Below are positions 19,548-28,295 of a stretch of DNA of 64,000 nt, in pieces (the stretch's first letter is position 1; each line of letters begins with the position of its first letter). Under the pieces are notes generated by a model. It made no database searches and was not told the DNA's origin. It saw only the letters and a program-made list of their open reading frames with translations. A program made the position numbers and the translations under genes. Location of the stretch: the NCBI GenBank assembly GCA_963844855.1, contig CAWJQP010000016.1:89632-153631 (forward strand), read 5' to 3'. This stretch comes from DASQDN01 sp963844855 (lineage in GTDB: Bacteria > Acidobacteriota > Terriglobia > Bryobacterales > Bryobacteraceae).

Positions 19548-20651
19548 CTACTTTGTTTCTAGCTCCGTCACCCCCGCGCTCGCTGTTTTGAGGAAGGGAT
19601 GCCGCAGCCACTCTCCTGCGCCGAACCTGCCTTCGACATGGAAGTCGAGAAACGCGAGTACGCTGGCGCGGAGCCACGAAGCAAACGCATTGCAGCTTCC
19701 GACTGGCACGTTCTTGTCTGCGCATTCGCCGGTTTTCAGAGCGAACAGATTGTGAAATGATCTCGCATCCTTGATGTACATCATGTACTTGTCAGGCCCG
19801 TGCATTCTGTCAAAGGTAATACGCCTCAGCGATGACGTGTCCTCGCAGCCGTCGCGTGCGCCGCCGTCGCAACGAGCGTCTCCGTCTCCAGTCGCAGTCA
19901 GCATCGGTCGGCTGACGCCGTCCCAGGACACTTCCGTTCTGCGAAAGTCGGTGTCAAAAAATCCCAGGCGCCCAGGACCCTGGGGGGATAAGCCAACAAA
20001 GGAGATGGGCCGCGGGTCCGTCAGCGCCAGCGGAGTCGCTCCGGGAAACAGGATCCGTCGCGCACCCGCAAGACTCATGGTGGCGGCGCTGCCGGCCGAA
20101 TGTCCGCCCACCACGATCCGGCTCAGATCAATCTGACCTCGCAGCGGTCCTGCCGCGTTCATTCGAGCCAATTCATCCAGGATGGCGCTCACGTCCTTGG
20201 GACGATCCCAGTGGAGCGGCTGCCAGTGCGGGCACTCCGCCGTCGGCACTCCGACCGCGGCGCACAGGCGTTGGCGCTCGGAGGTATCTCGCAGGCTGTG
20301 CGCGCCCGTGATGCTGAGATAGCCGGCCTGCGCCGTAACGGTGCTCCATTCATTCATCGTCGTCAACGGATTGGTAAGCCCCTCACCGCCCCCGTGAACC
20401 CAAACGACCACTGGAATTGGGCCGGGTTTGCCGACAGGCCGCCGAATGGAAACCGGCACACGGCGCTCCAGTCCCGCGACGTCGATGTACGCAACCATGG
20501 TTGTTGTCAGCGTCACAGCGTACGTCGTGAGAGGTGTATATAAGCAGCCCGGATAGGGAGCGCAAGAAGGCGTCTGCGCCATACCCACTGTTGCAAATGC
20601 GAAGAGATTCACGAGCGACCACGCCCGTATCCGAATTGTCCCGGTTATCAT
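19548..20651 (-). CDS. secreted alpha/beta hydrolase, copy B
   Basis: A 367-aa protein with a signal peptide (SLVNLFAFATVGMAQ, cleavage before TPSC). A Cys-rich start CAPYPGCLYTPL is followed by an alpha/beta hydrolase domain: PVVVWVHGGGEG (oxyanion region), GGHSAGSAATMSLAG (GxSxG nucleophile elbow, GHSAG) and a late Asp/His region near DARSFHNLFAL. It resembles dienelactone hydrolase/PAF-acetylhydrolase-like esterases; the substrate is unknown. The ATG at 20651 has GGAGGATCAA upstream and overlaps the stop of the upstream paralogue (ATGA). The two genes are tandem duplicates and end at a strong terminator. Confidence 0.8.
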   Translation of the reverse strand: MITGTIRIRAWSLVNLFAFATVGMAQTPSCAPYPGCLYTPLTTYAVTLTTTMVAYIDVAGLERRVPVSIRRPVGKPGPIPVVVWVHGGGEGLTNPLTTMNEWSTVTAQAGYLSITGAHSLRDTSERQRLCAAVGVPTAECPHWQPLHWDRPKDVSAILDELARMNAAGPLRGQIDLSRIVVGGHSAGSAATMSLAGARRILFPGATPLALTDPRPISFVGLSPQGPGRLGFFDTDFRRTEVSWDGVSRPMLTATGDGDARCDGGARDGCEDTSSLRRITFDRMHGPDKYMMYIKDARSFHNLFALKTGECADKNVPVGSCNAFASWLRASVLAFLDFHVEGRFGAGEWLRHPFLKTASAGVTELETK

Positions 20652-21733
20652 TTGATCCTCCATTCCACGACGTCGTTGCTCGCGGCCCGTATGAAGCCGC
20701 TCCGCAGCCACGTGATCGCCTGACTCCGTTGCCGTACATGCGTGTCCAGAAACGCGAGGGCCGCGGAACGCAGCCATTGCGGAAACGCCTGACACTTGGC
20801 CGCTGATATGCCTTTGGCGACACAGCCGGTGTCAAGCCCGAAAAGGCCGTGGTAGGCATCCGAGTCGTGTATGTAGAGCAAATACTTCCCGCCGCCAGGC
20901 ATTCGCTCGAAGGCAGTGCGGCGACCGAATGGAGTCTCACCTCCGGGAGTACACTCTCCCGGAGGATCGCACGATGCATCTCCATCCCCCGTGCCGATCA
21001 GCACAGGCCGGCTGAGCGCATCCCAGGACGTGTCGGGCTTCGCGAATTCTGTATCGAAAAAGCCTTCCGATGACGGCCCCTGGGGAGAGAACGCGAGAAA
21101 CGCAACGGGCCGTGAGTCCGCGAACGAATGAAGAGCCCGGTTGAAGACACGGACCGCGCCGGCGACAGAGAGTGTCCCACCGCTGCCTGCCGAGTGTCCT
21201 CCAAGGGCAATACGGCTGAGATCAAGGCGACCTCGTAATGGGCCTTGTGCGTTTCGTAGGGTCAGATCGTCCAGAACACGGCGAATGTCATTCGGACGGT
21301 CCCAGTTCAGGTGTTTGAAGGTCTCGCAGTCATTCGGAACCGCGATGCCGAGTGCGGAGCAGAGCCTTGACCGCTCCGCTATCTGCCGGGGCGCATGAGC
21401 GATGCTGACAGTCAGATAACCGCTCCTGGCAGTCGCCTCGCTCCACTCGCGCATCGCGTCCGCGGCGTTCGTCTTGCCTTCTGCTCCACCATGGGACCAG
21501 ACCACGACGGGCAGAGGGCCCGGCATAGTGTTTGGTTGTCGTATGTGTATCTGGATCGTTCGCAACGATCCGGCAATGTCGGTATAGGCGACGGAACCCT
21601 GGGTTTCGGAAAAACTGAGCTGCGGCGGCTCATACAGGCATCCTGGAAATCCGGGGCACTGCGTCGCCGCAGTGGCCGCGGAGGCGATCGCGCCCGTTAA
21701 CGCGAATCGGTACAACCTTCGAATGTTTATCAT
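20648..21733 (-). CDS. secreted alpha/beta hydrolase, copy A
   Basis: A 361-aa paralogue of the next gene in the operon. It has a signal peptide (MINIRRLYRFALTGAIASAATAA), the same Cys motif (CPGFPGCLYEPP), PLPVVVWSHGGAEG, and the nucleophile elbow GGHSAGSGGTLSVAG. The spacing PDECTFxHLNWDRPND-like segment (CETFKHLNWDRPNDIRRVLDDL) is shared with copy B. The ATG at 21733 follows AGGAGAAAACCC. Both copies keep catalytic motifs, so both are probably active exported esterases or lipases with diverged specificity. The gene lies about 130 nt downstream of the DUF7450 gene, with a stem-loop between. Confidence 0.8.
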   Translation of the reverse strand: MINIRRLYRFALTGAIASAATAATQCPGFPGCLYEPPQLSFSETQGSVAYTDIAGSLRTIQIHIRQPNTMPGPLPVVVWSHGGAEGKTNAADAMREWSEATARSGYLTVSIAHAPRQIAERSRLCSALGIAVPNDCETFKHLNWDRPNDIRRVLDDLTLRNAQGPLRGRLDLSRIALGGHSAGSGGTLSVAGAVRVFNRALHSFADSRPVAFLAFSPQGPSSEGFFDTEFAKPDTSWDALSRPVLIGTGDGDASCDPPGECTPGGETPFGRRTAFERMPGGGKYLLYIHDSDAYHGLFGLDTGCVAKGISAAKCQAFPQWLRSAALAFLDTHVRQRSQAITWLRSGFIRAASNDVVEWRIK

Positions 21734-21828
21734 GGGTTTTCTCCTGCACGCAGTTTCATTTCGCAAACCAGAGAGTCTCGTGACGAGCCGCCCGTAGCGA
21801 TCCGTCCCTCCACTCCCGATTGCGAGCC

Positions 21829-21853
21829 GGGGAGACCGGCCGGCAGTCTCCCC
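21829..21853 (-). terminator. stem-loop after the DUF7450 gene
   Basis: GGGGAGAC (21829-21836) pairs perfectly with GTCTCCCC (21846-21853) around a nine-base loop, 13 nt after the stop codon of the minus-strand gene ending at 21867. There is no T-run, so termination may be partial and allow read-through into the hydrolase operon. Confidence 0.5.
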
Positions 21854-21866
21854 GTGATCTCGTGGC

Positions 21867-22589
21867 TCAATCGATCACCTCCCAAGCAAGCTTCTGCGTT
21901 GGTACGCAGGACATATCGGCGTAGCTCGTTTTGACCTGGAGGTCGCCAAACTGATTGCGAATATTGGCTACTCGCGTAAACGGCACGCGGCTCATGCTGT
22001 AGCACGTTAGGTGATCATTCGGGTTTGCGATTGGCGTAACGACGCCGGAGTGCCACTTCCGGACGGGATTGCAGAACAAGACCGGTCTACCCATCGTGTG
22101 GTTCGACGCGAAGAATTGATCTTGCAGAGCCACGGGCTTACTTACCAGTGGTCCTTCCGCCGCATAGCAATTGAAGTGACTTAGTCCGATAGCCGGCCCG
22201 TGAGGCGCCTTTTGTGTGGGAACAGCGAGGATGCGTGCATCGTGCGTGATCAGTTGCTGCTCGCCAAACTGGTTCCGGATCTTGACGCGGCGATGCACAA
22301 GAGGCTGCGGAGCCATCTGGTGCAGGGTCAGGTGATTGTCCGGTCTTTGGATAGGCGTTATGCGGTCATCGTGGACCTTCCTTGTCGGGTTACAGAAACG
22401 AAAGATGTTTCCGACGATGGTATTTTCCGCGCCAAACTGGTCCAACAATTGAACCGGCGCAGGGGTGACGTCCGTCGCGTTAGAAGGCAGGTAACACTTG
22501 AAGTGGTCCACCTGGAATGGAAGGACTTGTGCTCGGACAGCCGGGATCGACAATGCGAGAACCGCGGCTGCGCAGAAATATGTGTTCAT
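21867..22589 (-). CDS. secreted protein with two DUF7450-type repeats
   Basis: A 240-aa protein with signal peptide MNTYFCAAAVLALSIPAVRA. Two homologous halves each contain the pattern HFKCY/HFNCY, LLDQFGAEN/LQDQFFASN, FCNPTRK/FCNPVRK, PIQRPDNHLT/PIANPNDHLTCY, IRNQFGEQQ/IRNQFGDLQ and VPTQK. Conserved Cys in each half suggest disulfides. This family is exported; its function is unknown. A ribosome-binding site AAGAGAGGAG lies upstream of the ATG. It is the first gene in the direction of the hydrolase pair and may act with them outside the cytoplasm. Confidence 0.75.
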   Translation of the reverse strand: MNTYFCAAAVLALSIPAVRAQVLPFQVDHFKCYLPSNATDVTPAPVQLLDQFGAENTIVGNIFRFCNPTRKVHDDRITPIQRPDNHLTLHQMAPQPLVHRRVKIRNQFGEQQLITHDARILAVPTQKAPHGPAIGLSHFNCYAAEGPLVSKPVALQDQFFASNHTMGRPVLFCNPVRKWHSGVVTPIANPNDHLTCYSMSRVPFTRVANIRNQFGDLQVKTSYADMSCVPTQKLAWEVID

Positions 22590-22757
22590 GGATTTAACTC
22601 CTCTCTTAAAGGAAGCCAGATCGCCGGCATTCCGATGTTTGCGAGCAGTGACGCTTCGCTGCTCAATCGGAGCCGCGAAAAGTCACTCTGCCTGGAACAC
22701 GTAAAAGCGGGGCCAAAACGAACATCGGTGAATCCCATCGGACGCATTTCTGTGGAC

Positions 22758-22966
22758 GGCATTGTCACGTTGACGGGTTCGCAGGTGAAATGAGTATCTG
22801 GCAACCCGTATCGCGGCTACCGGTCCCCAGGAAGGAGATCATCTTGTATTGCGTTTGGCTGTACTTTCGGTTTGGCGTAAGCTTCCGGGACGTGGAAGAG
22901 ATGATGGCCTTACGCGGCGAGCAGGTCAGTTACGAAACGGTCGGACGTTGGTGCGATAGATTCTCT
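22758..22966 (+). pseudogene. IS6-family transposase 5' fragment
   Basis: Begins with an IS6-like end, GGCATTGTCACGTTGACGG, matching the ends of the element at 4324-5147. An open frame from about 22790 follows with ILYCVWLYFRFGVSFRDVEEMM and YETVGRWCDRF, the IS6 HTH region. Homology stops after CDRF. About 100 bp of unassigned sequence follow before the 1,269-bp IS at 23067. Confidence 0.75.
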
Positions 22967-23066
22967 GAAATGATCTCACCTCGAGTGCGAAACCCGATAC
23001 GAATCAGATCCCGAAGCACCGCCAATACGATAACGATCAGGGTACGCAAACAGATCTCCTACGCCG

Positions 23067-24335
23067 TTGTGTCCAAAAACTCGATCTGATAGAAACCACA
23101 GCAACGTTGACGAATCCGTCGGTGACGGACCTGAGGAGATAATGACCTCCGGAGATGCGAAACGTTCTCAATCCTTTCCGGTTCGTAGTGATTGCGGTCG
23201 CCGGATGGATGAACCAGAAGCAACAGCATGCGATCGACTACCTACGCGAAGAGAATCGAGTCTTGAAAGAGCAGCTTGGCAATCGTCGGCTTCGTTTTAC
23301 CAATGATCAGCGTCGCCGCCTGGCAGCCAAAGCCAAACTTGTCGGCCGTCGGGTGCTGAACGAGATTGCCGACCTCGTGACGCCGGACACACTGCTGGCT
23401 TGGCACCGCAAGCTGATTGCCGAGAAGTATGACGGCAGTGCCAAGCGTGGACCGGGTCGGCCACGCACCGCCAACGAAATCGAGGACTTCGTTGTCCGCA
23501 TGGCTCAAGAGAATCGCGATTGGGGATACCGGAGGATTCTCGGTGCAATGACCAACCTTGGTTACAGCCTCGCTCGCGGCACAATCGCCAACATTTTGAA
23601 GAAGCACGGGATCGAACCAGCGCCGGATCGGCTTCGGAAAACTACTTGGAAAGAGTTCTTGAGCCGGCATTGGGAACTGATTGTCGCCGCCGATTTCTTC
23701 ACGGTCGAGGTGTGGACTTCACGAGGCTTGCAGCGGTACATCGCGCTGTTCTTCATCGAGCTGTCAACACGCCGGGTCGAGATGGCCGGGATTGCCAATG
23801 TGGCGAATGGCCTCTGGATGAGCCAAATTGCACGGAACATCAGCGACACTGTCGATGGACTTGTCAAAGGAAAGCGCTACCTCATCCATGATCGAGACCC
23901 GTTGTTTACCGCCGAGTTCCTGAGTATCCTTGCGGACTCGGGCGTGAAATCGGTGAAATTACCGCCCGGTCTCCTAATCTGAACGCGTACGCGGAGCGAT
24001 TTGTTCGGACGATAAAGGAGTCGTGTCTGGACAGAATGATCCTGTTCGGTGAAGATGCATTGCGAAAATGCATCCAAGAATTTACGGCGCATTATCATTT
24101 TGAACGCCATCACCAAGGACTCGGCAACCGCCTGATCCTGCGCGATTCGGCGCACGTCGAAAGCAACGGCGAGATTCGGCGACGCGAGCGGCTCGGCGGG
24201 ATGCTCAACTACTACTATCGTGACGCCGCGTAGAGTTCAGTGGCTCCCCTTTGCTCTGCACGAATGTGTTGAGTGCGCTCGGATTCCCGTACGCGTGAGA
24301 GAGGCTTGTATCCGCGGAAGCGATCACCGTGGATA
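23067..24335 (+). mobile_element. 1,269-bp IS3-like element, copy 2
   Basis: Plus-strand copy of the element at 15202-16470 and inverted relative to it. Both span exactly 1,269 bp, and I noted only a few base changes (for example CGTCGGTGAC versus CGTCCGTGAC, and an Arg/Gln change in the transposase). The two copies enclose 6.6 kb carrying the sigma/kinase pair, the hydrolases and the DUF7450 gene. Just past the right end is GTCCGAAAACTCGAAG, which resembles the left end of the element in direct orientation. Confidence 0.8.
23155..24233 (+). pseudogene. IS3-like DDE transposase, frameshifted (copy 2)
   Basis: Same protein as copy 1 with one Arg for Gln change (STRRVEMAG). The first frame covers 23155-23982 and the second ends at 24233. 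The one-base loss at CCGCCCGG near 23965 is identical to that of copy 1, so the frameshift predates the duplication or is a tolerated feature of the element. DDE residues are present across the joined product (AADFFTVEVW, HDRDPLF, ERFVRTIKES). Confidence 0.8.
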
Positions 24336-24843
24336 GTCCGAAAACTCGAAGCTTCTCAGAATCCAACAAGATGCGGAAATGAAGAGGTCTACTCGCATTC
24401 GCCAGAAATAAGAATGTTACAGAGGTTCGCGAACGGTTCGCTGTCTCCCGATGAAATATGTTTTTATATGGGAAGTCGTGCATCCGGCAGTCGTATGTGC
24501 ACCACCAAATCCAGCAAATTGAGCCAATTGGTAATTCGCCATGGACAGGTCGGAGGTTCGTCACGGCCCGTAGTTAGCCCCAATCCAAACTAGCTGTAAA
24601 GAGAGATGAACCAGGACTAAAGCGCGCTGTTGTAGCGATACGCGCCAACAGGACAGTGACCAGTAGATGAAGACCGCCTATTCCGTGAGCGTGCCGCCTC
24701 CGAAACGAACTGCAAGTGGGGCGGGCTTCATCGACGCGTTGAGTGTGCGCTATTTAACTTGGATAAGCAACAACTAAGATGGCTTGAGACCAACACAACC
24801 TCGGGCAGATCCGCGCTGCAGTAGCCTATTCGCGTTCGCAATA
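24336..24843. other. stretch without a confident gene
   Basis: No frame with recognisable domains was found. It contains GTTCGCGAACGGTTCGC at 24425-24441, also present at 34310-34326. The last 100 bases hold no clear terminator for the convergent gene ending at 24844. Confidence 0.4.
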
Positions 24844-25269
24844 TTACCGGCTCTCTCCCTTTTCCTTCGTAACACGCTCTCTATCCGCTCGATCTTCCTC
24901 GTCAATGTCGATCGCGCCGTGCTGGTTTAAGATATCGATTGCGCGATTGACCTGCGCCTCATTTGTCTTGACCGTGATTACCGTGCCGTCTCGTTGAAGC
25001 ACGTCAATGTAGTATCCAGATTCCTCGTTATTGACACTAAACATTGAGCGGAACCCACCACCCAAGGTGCCACTGGTCGACTGCATCGTGTGGTCAACCG
25101 TTCCCGTGAGCGCAGAGTTTCCAGAGCCGGCATTGCTTGTAAAGCTGCCGGTAGAGATGAATTGGATATCGTGTTGATCAAAGCCGTGGCTGAGGAGTTC
25201 TTGCTTGGCGCTCTCGGCACTGGCGACATCCGGAAAAAGCGCAAACAAGGTGGTCGTTGAGTTCGGCAT
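24844..25269 (-). CDS. general-stress-protein-17M-like domain protein
   Basis: A 141-aa protein. Residues 5-110 match the heat-induced stress protein YflT/general stress protein 17M domain: TTLFALFPDVASAESAKQELL, GFDQHDIQFIS, a Gly/Ser-rich loop and GYYIDVLQRDGTVITVKTNEAQVNRAIDILNQHG. The acidic/basic tail (IDIDEEDRADRERVTKEKGESR) is typical. The molecular role is not known; relatives are induced by general stress. The ATG at 25269 has GGAG upstream and starts the domain. It lies alone among mobile-element remnants at the edge of the stress island; no sigma-54-like motif was seen upstream. Confidence 0.75.
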   Translation of the reverse strand: MPNSTTTLFALFPDVASAESAKQELLSHGFDQHDIQFISTGSFTSNAGSGNSALTGTVDHTMQSTSGTLGGGFRSMFSVNNEESGYYIDVLQRDGTVITVKTNEAQVNRAIDILNQHGAIDIDEEDRADRERVTKEKGESR

Positions 25270-25501
25270 GCGGCAACTCCGTACGGGAGGGACTTCCTGG
25301 CCTATGATAAGTCGGGTCCTGCCAAGAAAGCTGTTTACACGGTGAACGTCGCGACGCCTATCGAACTTGTCTGACGTATCCAATCGGCAGCGTTTATAAA
25401 TCGGAGTTCTGTGTGAGGGGAATCCTCGTCCAGCACGGACAACGTACGATTCGTCCGGGTGTGATCTGAGTCATTCTCACCGCGCGAGATGCTACCCGAC
25501 T

Positions 25502-25735
25502 TCAAAGTCCCAGTTTCGCGGCTGGGTTTTCTCGGAAAAGAGACCCGTCGCAGATGTAACGGCGGACCATTTCGAGCGAGCGGTGGCCGGTCTGGCGCAT
25601 AATGGCGAGCTCGCCGGCGCCGTTTAAATAGGCCTGGGTCGCCAGGCCAGCGCGCAAGGAATGACCGGCATACTGTTTCGCATCGAGGCCGGCCGCTTCG
25701 GCGGCTCGCTTGACCACGAGGCCCACGGAATCTAC
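25502..25735 (-). pseudogene. tyrosine recombinase/phage integrase C-terminal fragment
   Basis: About 75 codons read VVKRAAEAAGLDAKQYAGHSLR, then AGLATQAYLNG, then MRQTGHRSLEMVRRYI. These are the HxLR box, the GH(R) box and the catalytic Tyr of a tyrosine recombinase C-terminal domain. The N-terminal part is missing and the upstream side abuts a zinc-ribbon transposase fragment. An attachment site was not recognised. Confidence 0.75.
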
Positions 25736-25948
25736 ATGCGGACCAGGTCACGTAGGCTGAGCTTAAATAGGAGACGAAAGACGACGACCTGGAACACGAT
25801 ATCGGTTGAGAACTCAAGACGATTGAAGGGTGTCCCGGTGCGTTCATTGAATCGGTGCCCACATTGACGACAGCGGAAGCGGGAATAGCCCAGATCCGTT
25901 GCAGTATTTAGCGTTTGAGTGTCATCAGTCGCAATGCGGACAGTTCAT
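25736..25948 (-). pseudogene. zinc-ribbon transposase N-terminal fragment
   Basis: The minus strand reads MNCPHC, then after a frame slip TDDTQTLNTATDLGYSRFRC, RQCGHRFNERTGTPFNRLEF and FKLSLRDLVRM. This is the N-terminal zinc ribbon (CxxC..CxxC) and linker of a DDE transposase. A closely similar fragment lies at 38826-38973, and a C-terminal piece of the same family at 16490-16734. Confidence 0.7.
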
Positions 25949-26011
25949 AGCGGCCTAATAACGATACCAGCCCGCCTCGTTCTGACCGGACGTGAATACT
26001 GACACTTTCCG

Positions 26012-26164
26012 ATGTTGGGGCTGAAAAGCTTTGAGACGGCGGCTAGGGTGATTGGCGGTATCGAACTGGCGCAGAAGATCAAGAAGGGGCAATTCAAAAT
26101 AGGCAAGTTGGGTGGGCACCGAGCGATGCTTCAGGAGATCTTGCAGGCTGCGTTGGCCGCCTGA
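26012..26164 (+). pseudogene. transposase C-terminal fragment
   Basis: Fifty codons, MLGLKSFETAARVIGGIELA followed by QKIKKGQFKIGKLGG and a normal stop. This is the C-terminal end of an IS6-type DDE transposase (pattern MLGFKSF..A..I.GIEL..KI.KGQ). Nothing of the core is left upstream. Confidence 0.65.
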
Positions 26165-26360
26165 TCAGTATCGGGATCGACACAGCGAACGCGGCCGAAA
26201 TGGCCGCAACTCCGAATTTGCACCAGAGCCCTACGTAGGTACACTACGCTTACGTCAAATCAGCAATACCGTTTCAATGAACCGATACCGACCCCAAAAT
26301 CGCCGGTAGCCAGTGTAGATGATGGGCCTGGTGAGCTTACTACACTCGGCCTTGCTTTGT

Positions 26361-26376
26361 TGGAATGCAACATGCA
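26361..26376 (+). promoter_or_regulatory. sigma-54-type promoter candidate
   Basis: TGGAATGCAACATGCA has GG-N10-GC spacing and ends 25 nt before the ATG of the following gene. It fits the form TGG-N8-WTGCA seen at five other sites in the window. Confidence 0.6.
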
Positions 26377-26401
26377 CATTCTCCGTGACAGGTAAACCGA
26401 T

Positions 26402-26773
26402 ATGTCACACGCAGCGCTACTCTGGTTGCTAGCAACTATAGTTCTGGTGCGCCCCAGTTACACTCAAGGTGTTACTCGGGAACCGAATGAGCCCCGTGAT
26501 CGTAAGCCTGAGTTTGTTCTTGACGTGCGGCCTCGGATAATCGGAGCGGGAGAAACGGCCGTACTGTACTGGTCCATCAAAGGAGCCACAAAGGTGGTAA
26601 TAGAAGAATCATCTATATCCAGCCCTAGACTCCGCCAGATCGGCACGTTTGGCGCGAACGGGAGTTTTGAGGTTCGTCCAAGCGAAGATACGACCTACGT
26701 TGTCAGCTGTGAGGGTTCAACAACGTATTCCTGCGCTTCTATCTCCGTGCGCGTTCGAGTGAAGCGTCGGTAG
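26402..26773 (+). CDS. small secreted Ig-like protein of unknown function
   Basis: A 123-aa protein with signal peptide MSHAALLWLLATIVLVRPSYT. One beta-sandwich-like domain follows (about residues 40-120) with AGETAVLYWSIKGATKVVIE and SFEVRPSEDTTYVVSCEG, similar to bacterial Ig-like repeats that read tvtW.v.nat.v.I....Gsv.v.P..tTtYtl. Two Cys near the end (VVSCEG and YSCASI) may bond. It is a single gene amid mobile remnants, but the sigma-54-type motif 25 nt upstream suggests that it belongs to the stress regulon. Its role is unknown. Confidence 0.65.
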   Translation: MSHAALLWLLATIVLVRPSYTQGVTREPNEPRDRKPEFVLDVRPRIIGAGETAVLYWSIKGATKVVIEESSISSPRLRQIGTFGANGSFEVRPSEDTTYVVSCEGSTTYSCASISVRVRVKRR

Positions 26774-28271
26774 CGGGGGAATGCACTATTAGGCGATTTC
26801 GTGTTTCGAAAACGGCCTCGGGCAAATGTCATCGATGATAACGACCGCCTGCTGCGATCAACTGGTTCACTCCAGATTCAGCTCATCAATGATGCCAAGG
26901 GCCTCGTGACCGAAGATCGCAGTTGGTCTGATTCCCGGATACTCGCACTTTTTGATATAAGTGTCCGTGCCGCACTTGGTTGTGAGGCATAGCTTATGAC
27001 CGCTGCACCCCATCGGCGAATGGAGAGCGGCTCCGTCTTTGTTGAATCGTCCGCGACCGGTGCAACACGTTGGCCTTCATGAGTCGGCGTGTCGTGGTGA
27101 ACGGTTCACGTTGTTCTATGGATCATCTTCTTTCTTCTGTCGTGTGTCCTTCGTGAGAGTTGTCTGCAATCGCGCTCCCTATGTGATTCGGCTCGAGTAT
27201 CAAACAAATGGTTTGTGTGAAAGCCGAGCTATCTGCGCGATATAACGCAGGACCGTGTCTTTTTCCGCAACGCAGAGGGCTTGAACATGAACTAATGGGA
27301 CGGTTTCATGTGGTTGCTCCTCAGAAACACTCGACGGGGTCGTCGAACCATGTACCAGTGAACACTCCAGATCGGCCTACGCTGCGTCACATTCTGCAAC
27401 TACGCTCTGTTTGAAACGCTGTGTATTCAGATCACGATCAAGCCCGCCGGATGAACGTGCGTATGAATCCAGTGCTTCACACAGGTGATTATCTATGATC
27501 AACAGCACTGCACGAATGCGGAGGAGAAGCACAGAAGGTCTGGATCTATACGCCTATTCTTTGCCAACTGGGTGGTCTGGTGTCGGAGTAAAAACGAGAC
27601 CAGAAAGGGCGAACCATCACGGCGTCCTGAGAACCCTTGATGAACGTAGTGTCTTACGAAAGCGCCGAACTCTGTCGCCGCATCCAGGATGTGTTGGTCC
27701 TTCTGGCGCGTGACTGCTTTCCGATCGGGACCCTCGCTCCGGACAACAACGATCCCTTCAATCCAGTATGAACTGCTTGCAGCAGATCCTTCTAAGGAAA
27801 TACCTTTACGAAAAGCCTATTTGTCCGGTTTCATAAAACCATCCGGCAACCTCCGGATGATTGTCCTGCTCGGCCCAACCATTTAGATTGTCCGCAATCT
27901 CTTCTCGAGCACAATCGACGGAGCTAGCACTGCCCTCGCCGAGGAGTAAATGCTTCGCGACATGGATGGGATGTGCGGCACTCTTGCGTCCATACCGCCA
28001 ACATGGTCCGCCCCTGCTCTGCCTAAGCAATTGATATGGCCAACGGCCTCGGTGAAGGATAGTGCAGGTCCTCGCACCATTCACTCCGCCTTTGGGGTCG
28101 CTGAGTAGATAAGCACCTCTAAAGCACAAGGCACACGTGTACGCCCAGTTAGCAGATCTAGTTGGGTATGCTTTGGGAAGCCTTGTTTTTGCTAATCAGA
28201 TGCGCCGCGTCCAGTGAGTAAAGGAGCCGTTCACGACGGCCCATATGGTTGCTTCTGGCGCAACGCGGCAC
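26774..28271. other. 1.5-kb stretch without a confident gene
   Basis: Several frames of 60-110 codons occur on both strands, but none has a domain or a ribosome-binding site. A 43-codon plus frame at 27640-27771 (starting MNVVSYESAELCRRI) looks protein-like but is short and unsupported. The stretch is probably degenerate sequence downstream of the por operon. Confidence 0.4.
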
Positions 28272-28287
28272 ATACACCCGGGTGTAT
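28272..28287. repeat. perfect 16-bp palindrome
   Basis: ATACACCCGGGTGTAT is perfectly self-complementary and lies nine bases beyond the stop of the last gene of the por operon. With no loop it is more like a protein-binding site than a terminator. Confidence 0.6.
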
Positions 28288-28295
28288 ATGCTCGA

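Noticed and set aside
16470..23067. Idea that the block between the two IS copies entered as a circle opened inside one IS6 transposase (N-part at 22758, C-part at 16490)
   Set aside because: The two transposase parts belong to different IS6-like families and about 100 bp of unrelated sequence separates one from the IS, so they are not halves of one gene.
27640..27771. 43-codon plus-strand frame starting MNVVSYESAELCRRI
   Set aside because: Protein-like, but short, without a ribosome-binding site or family, in an otherwise empty stretch.
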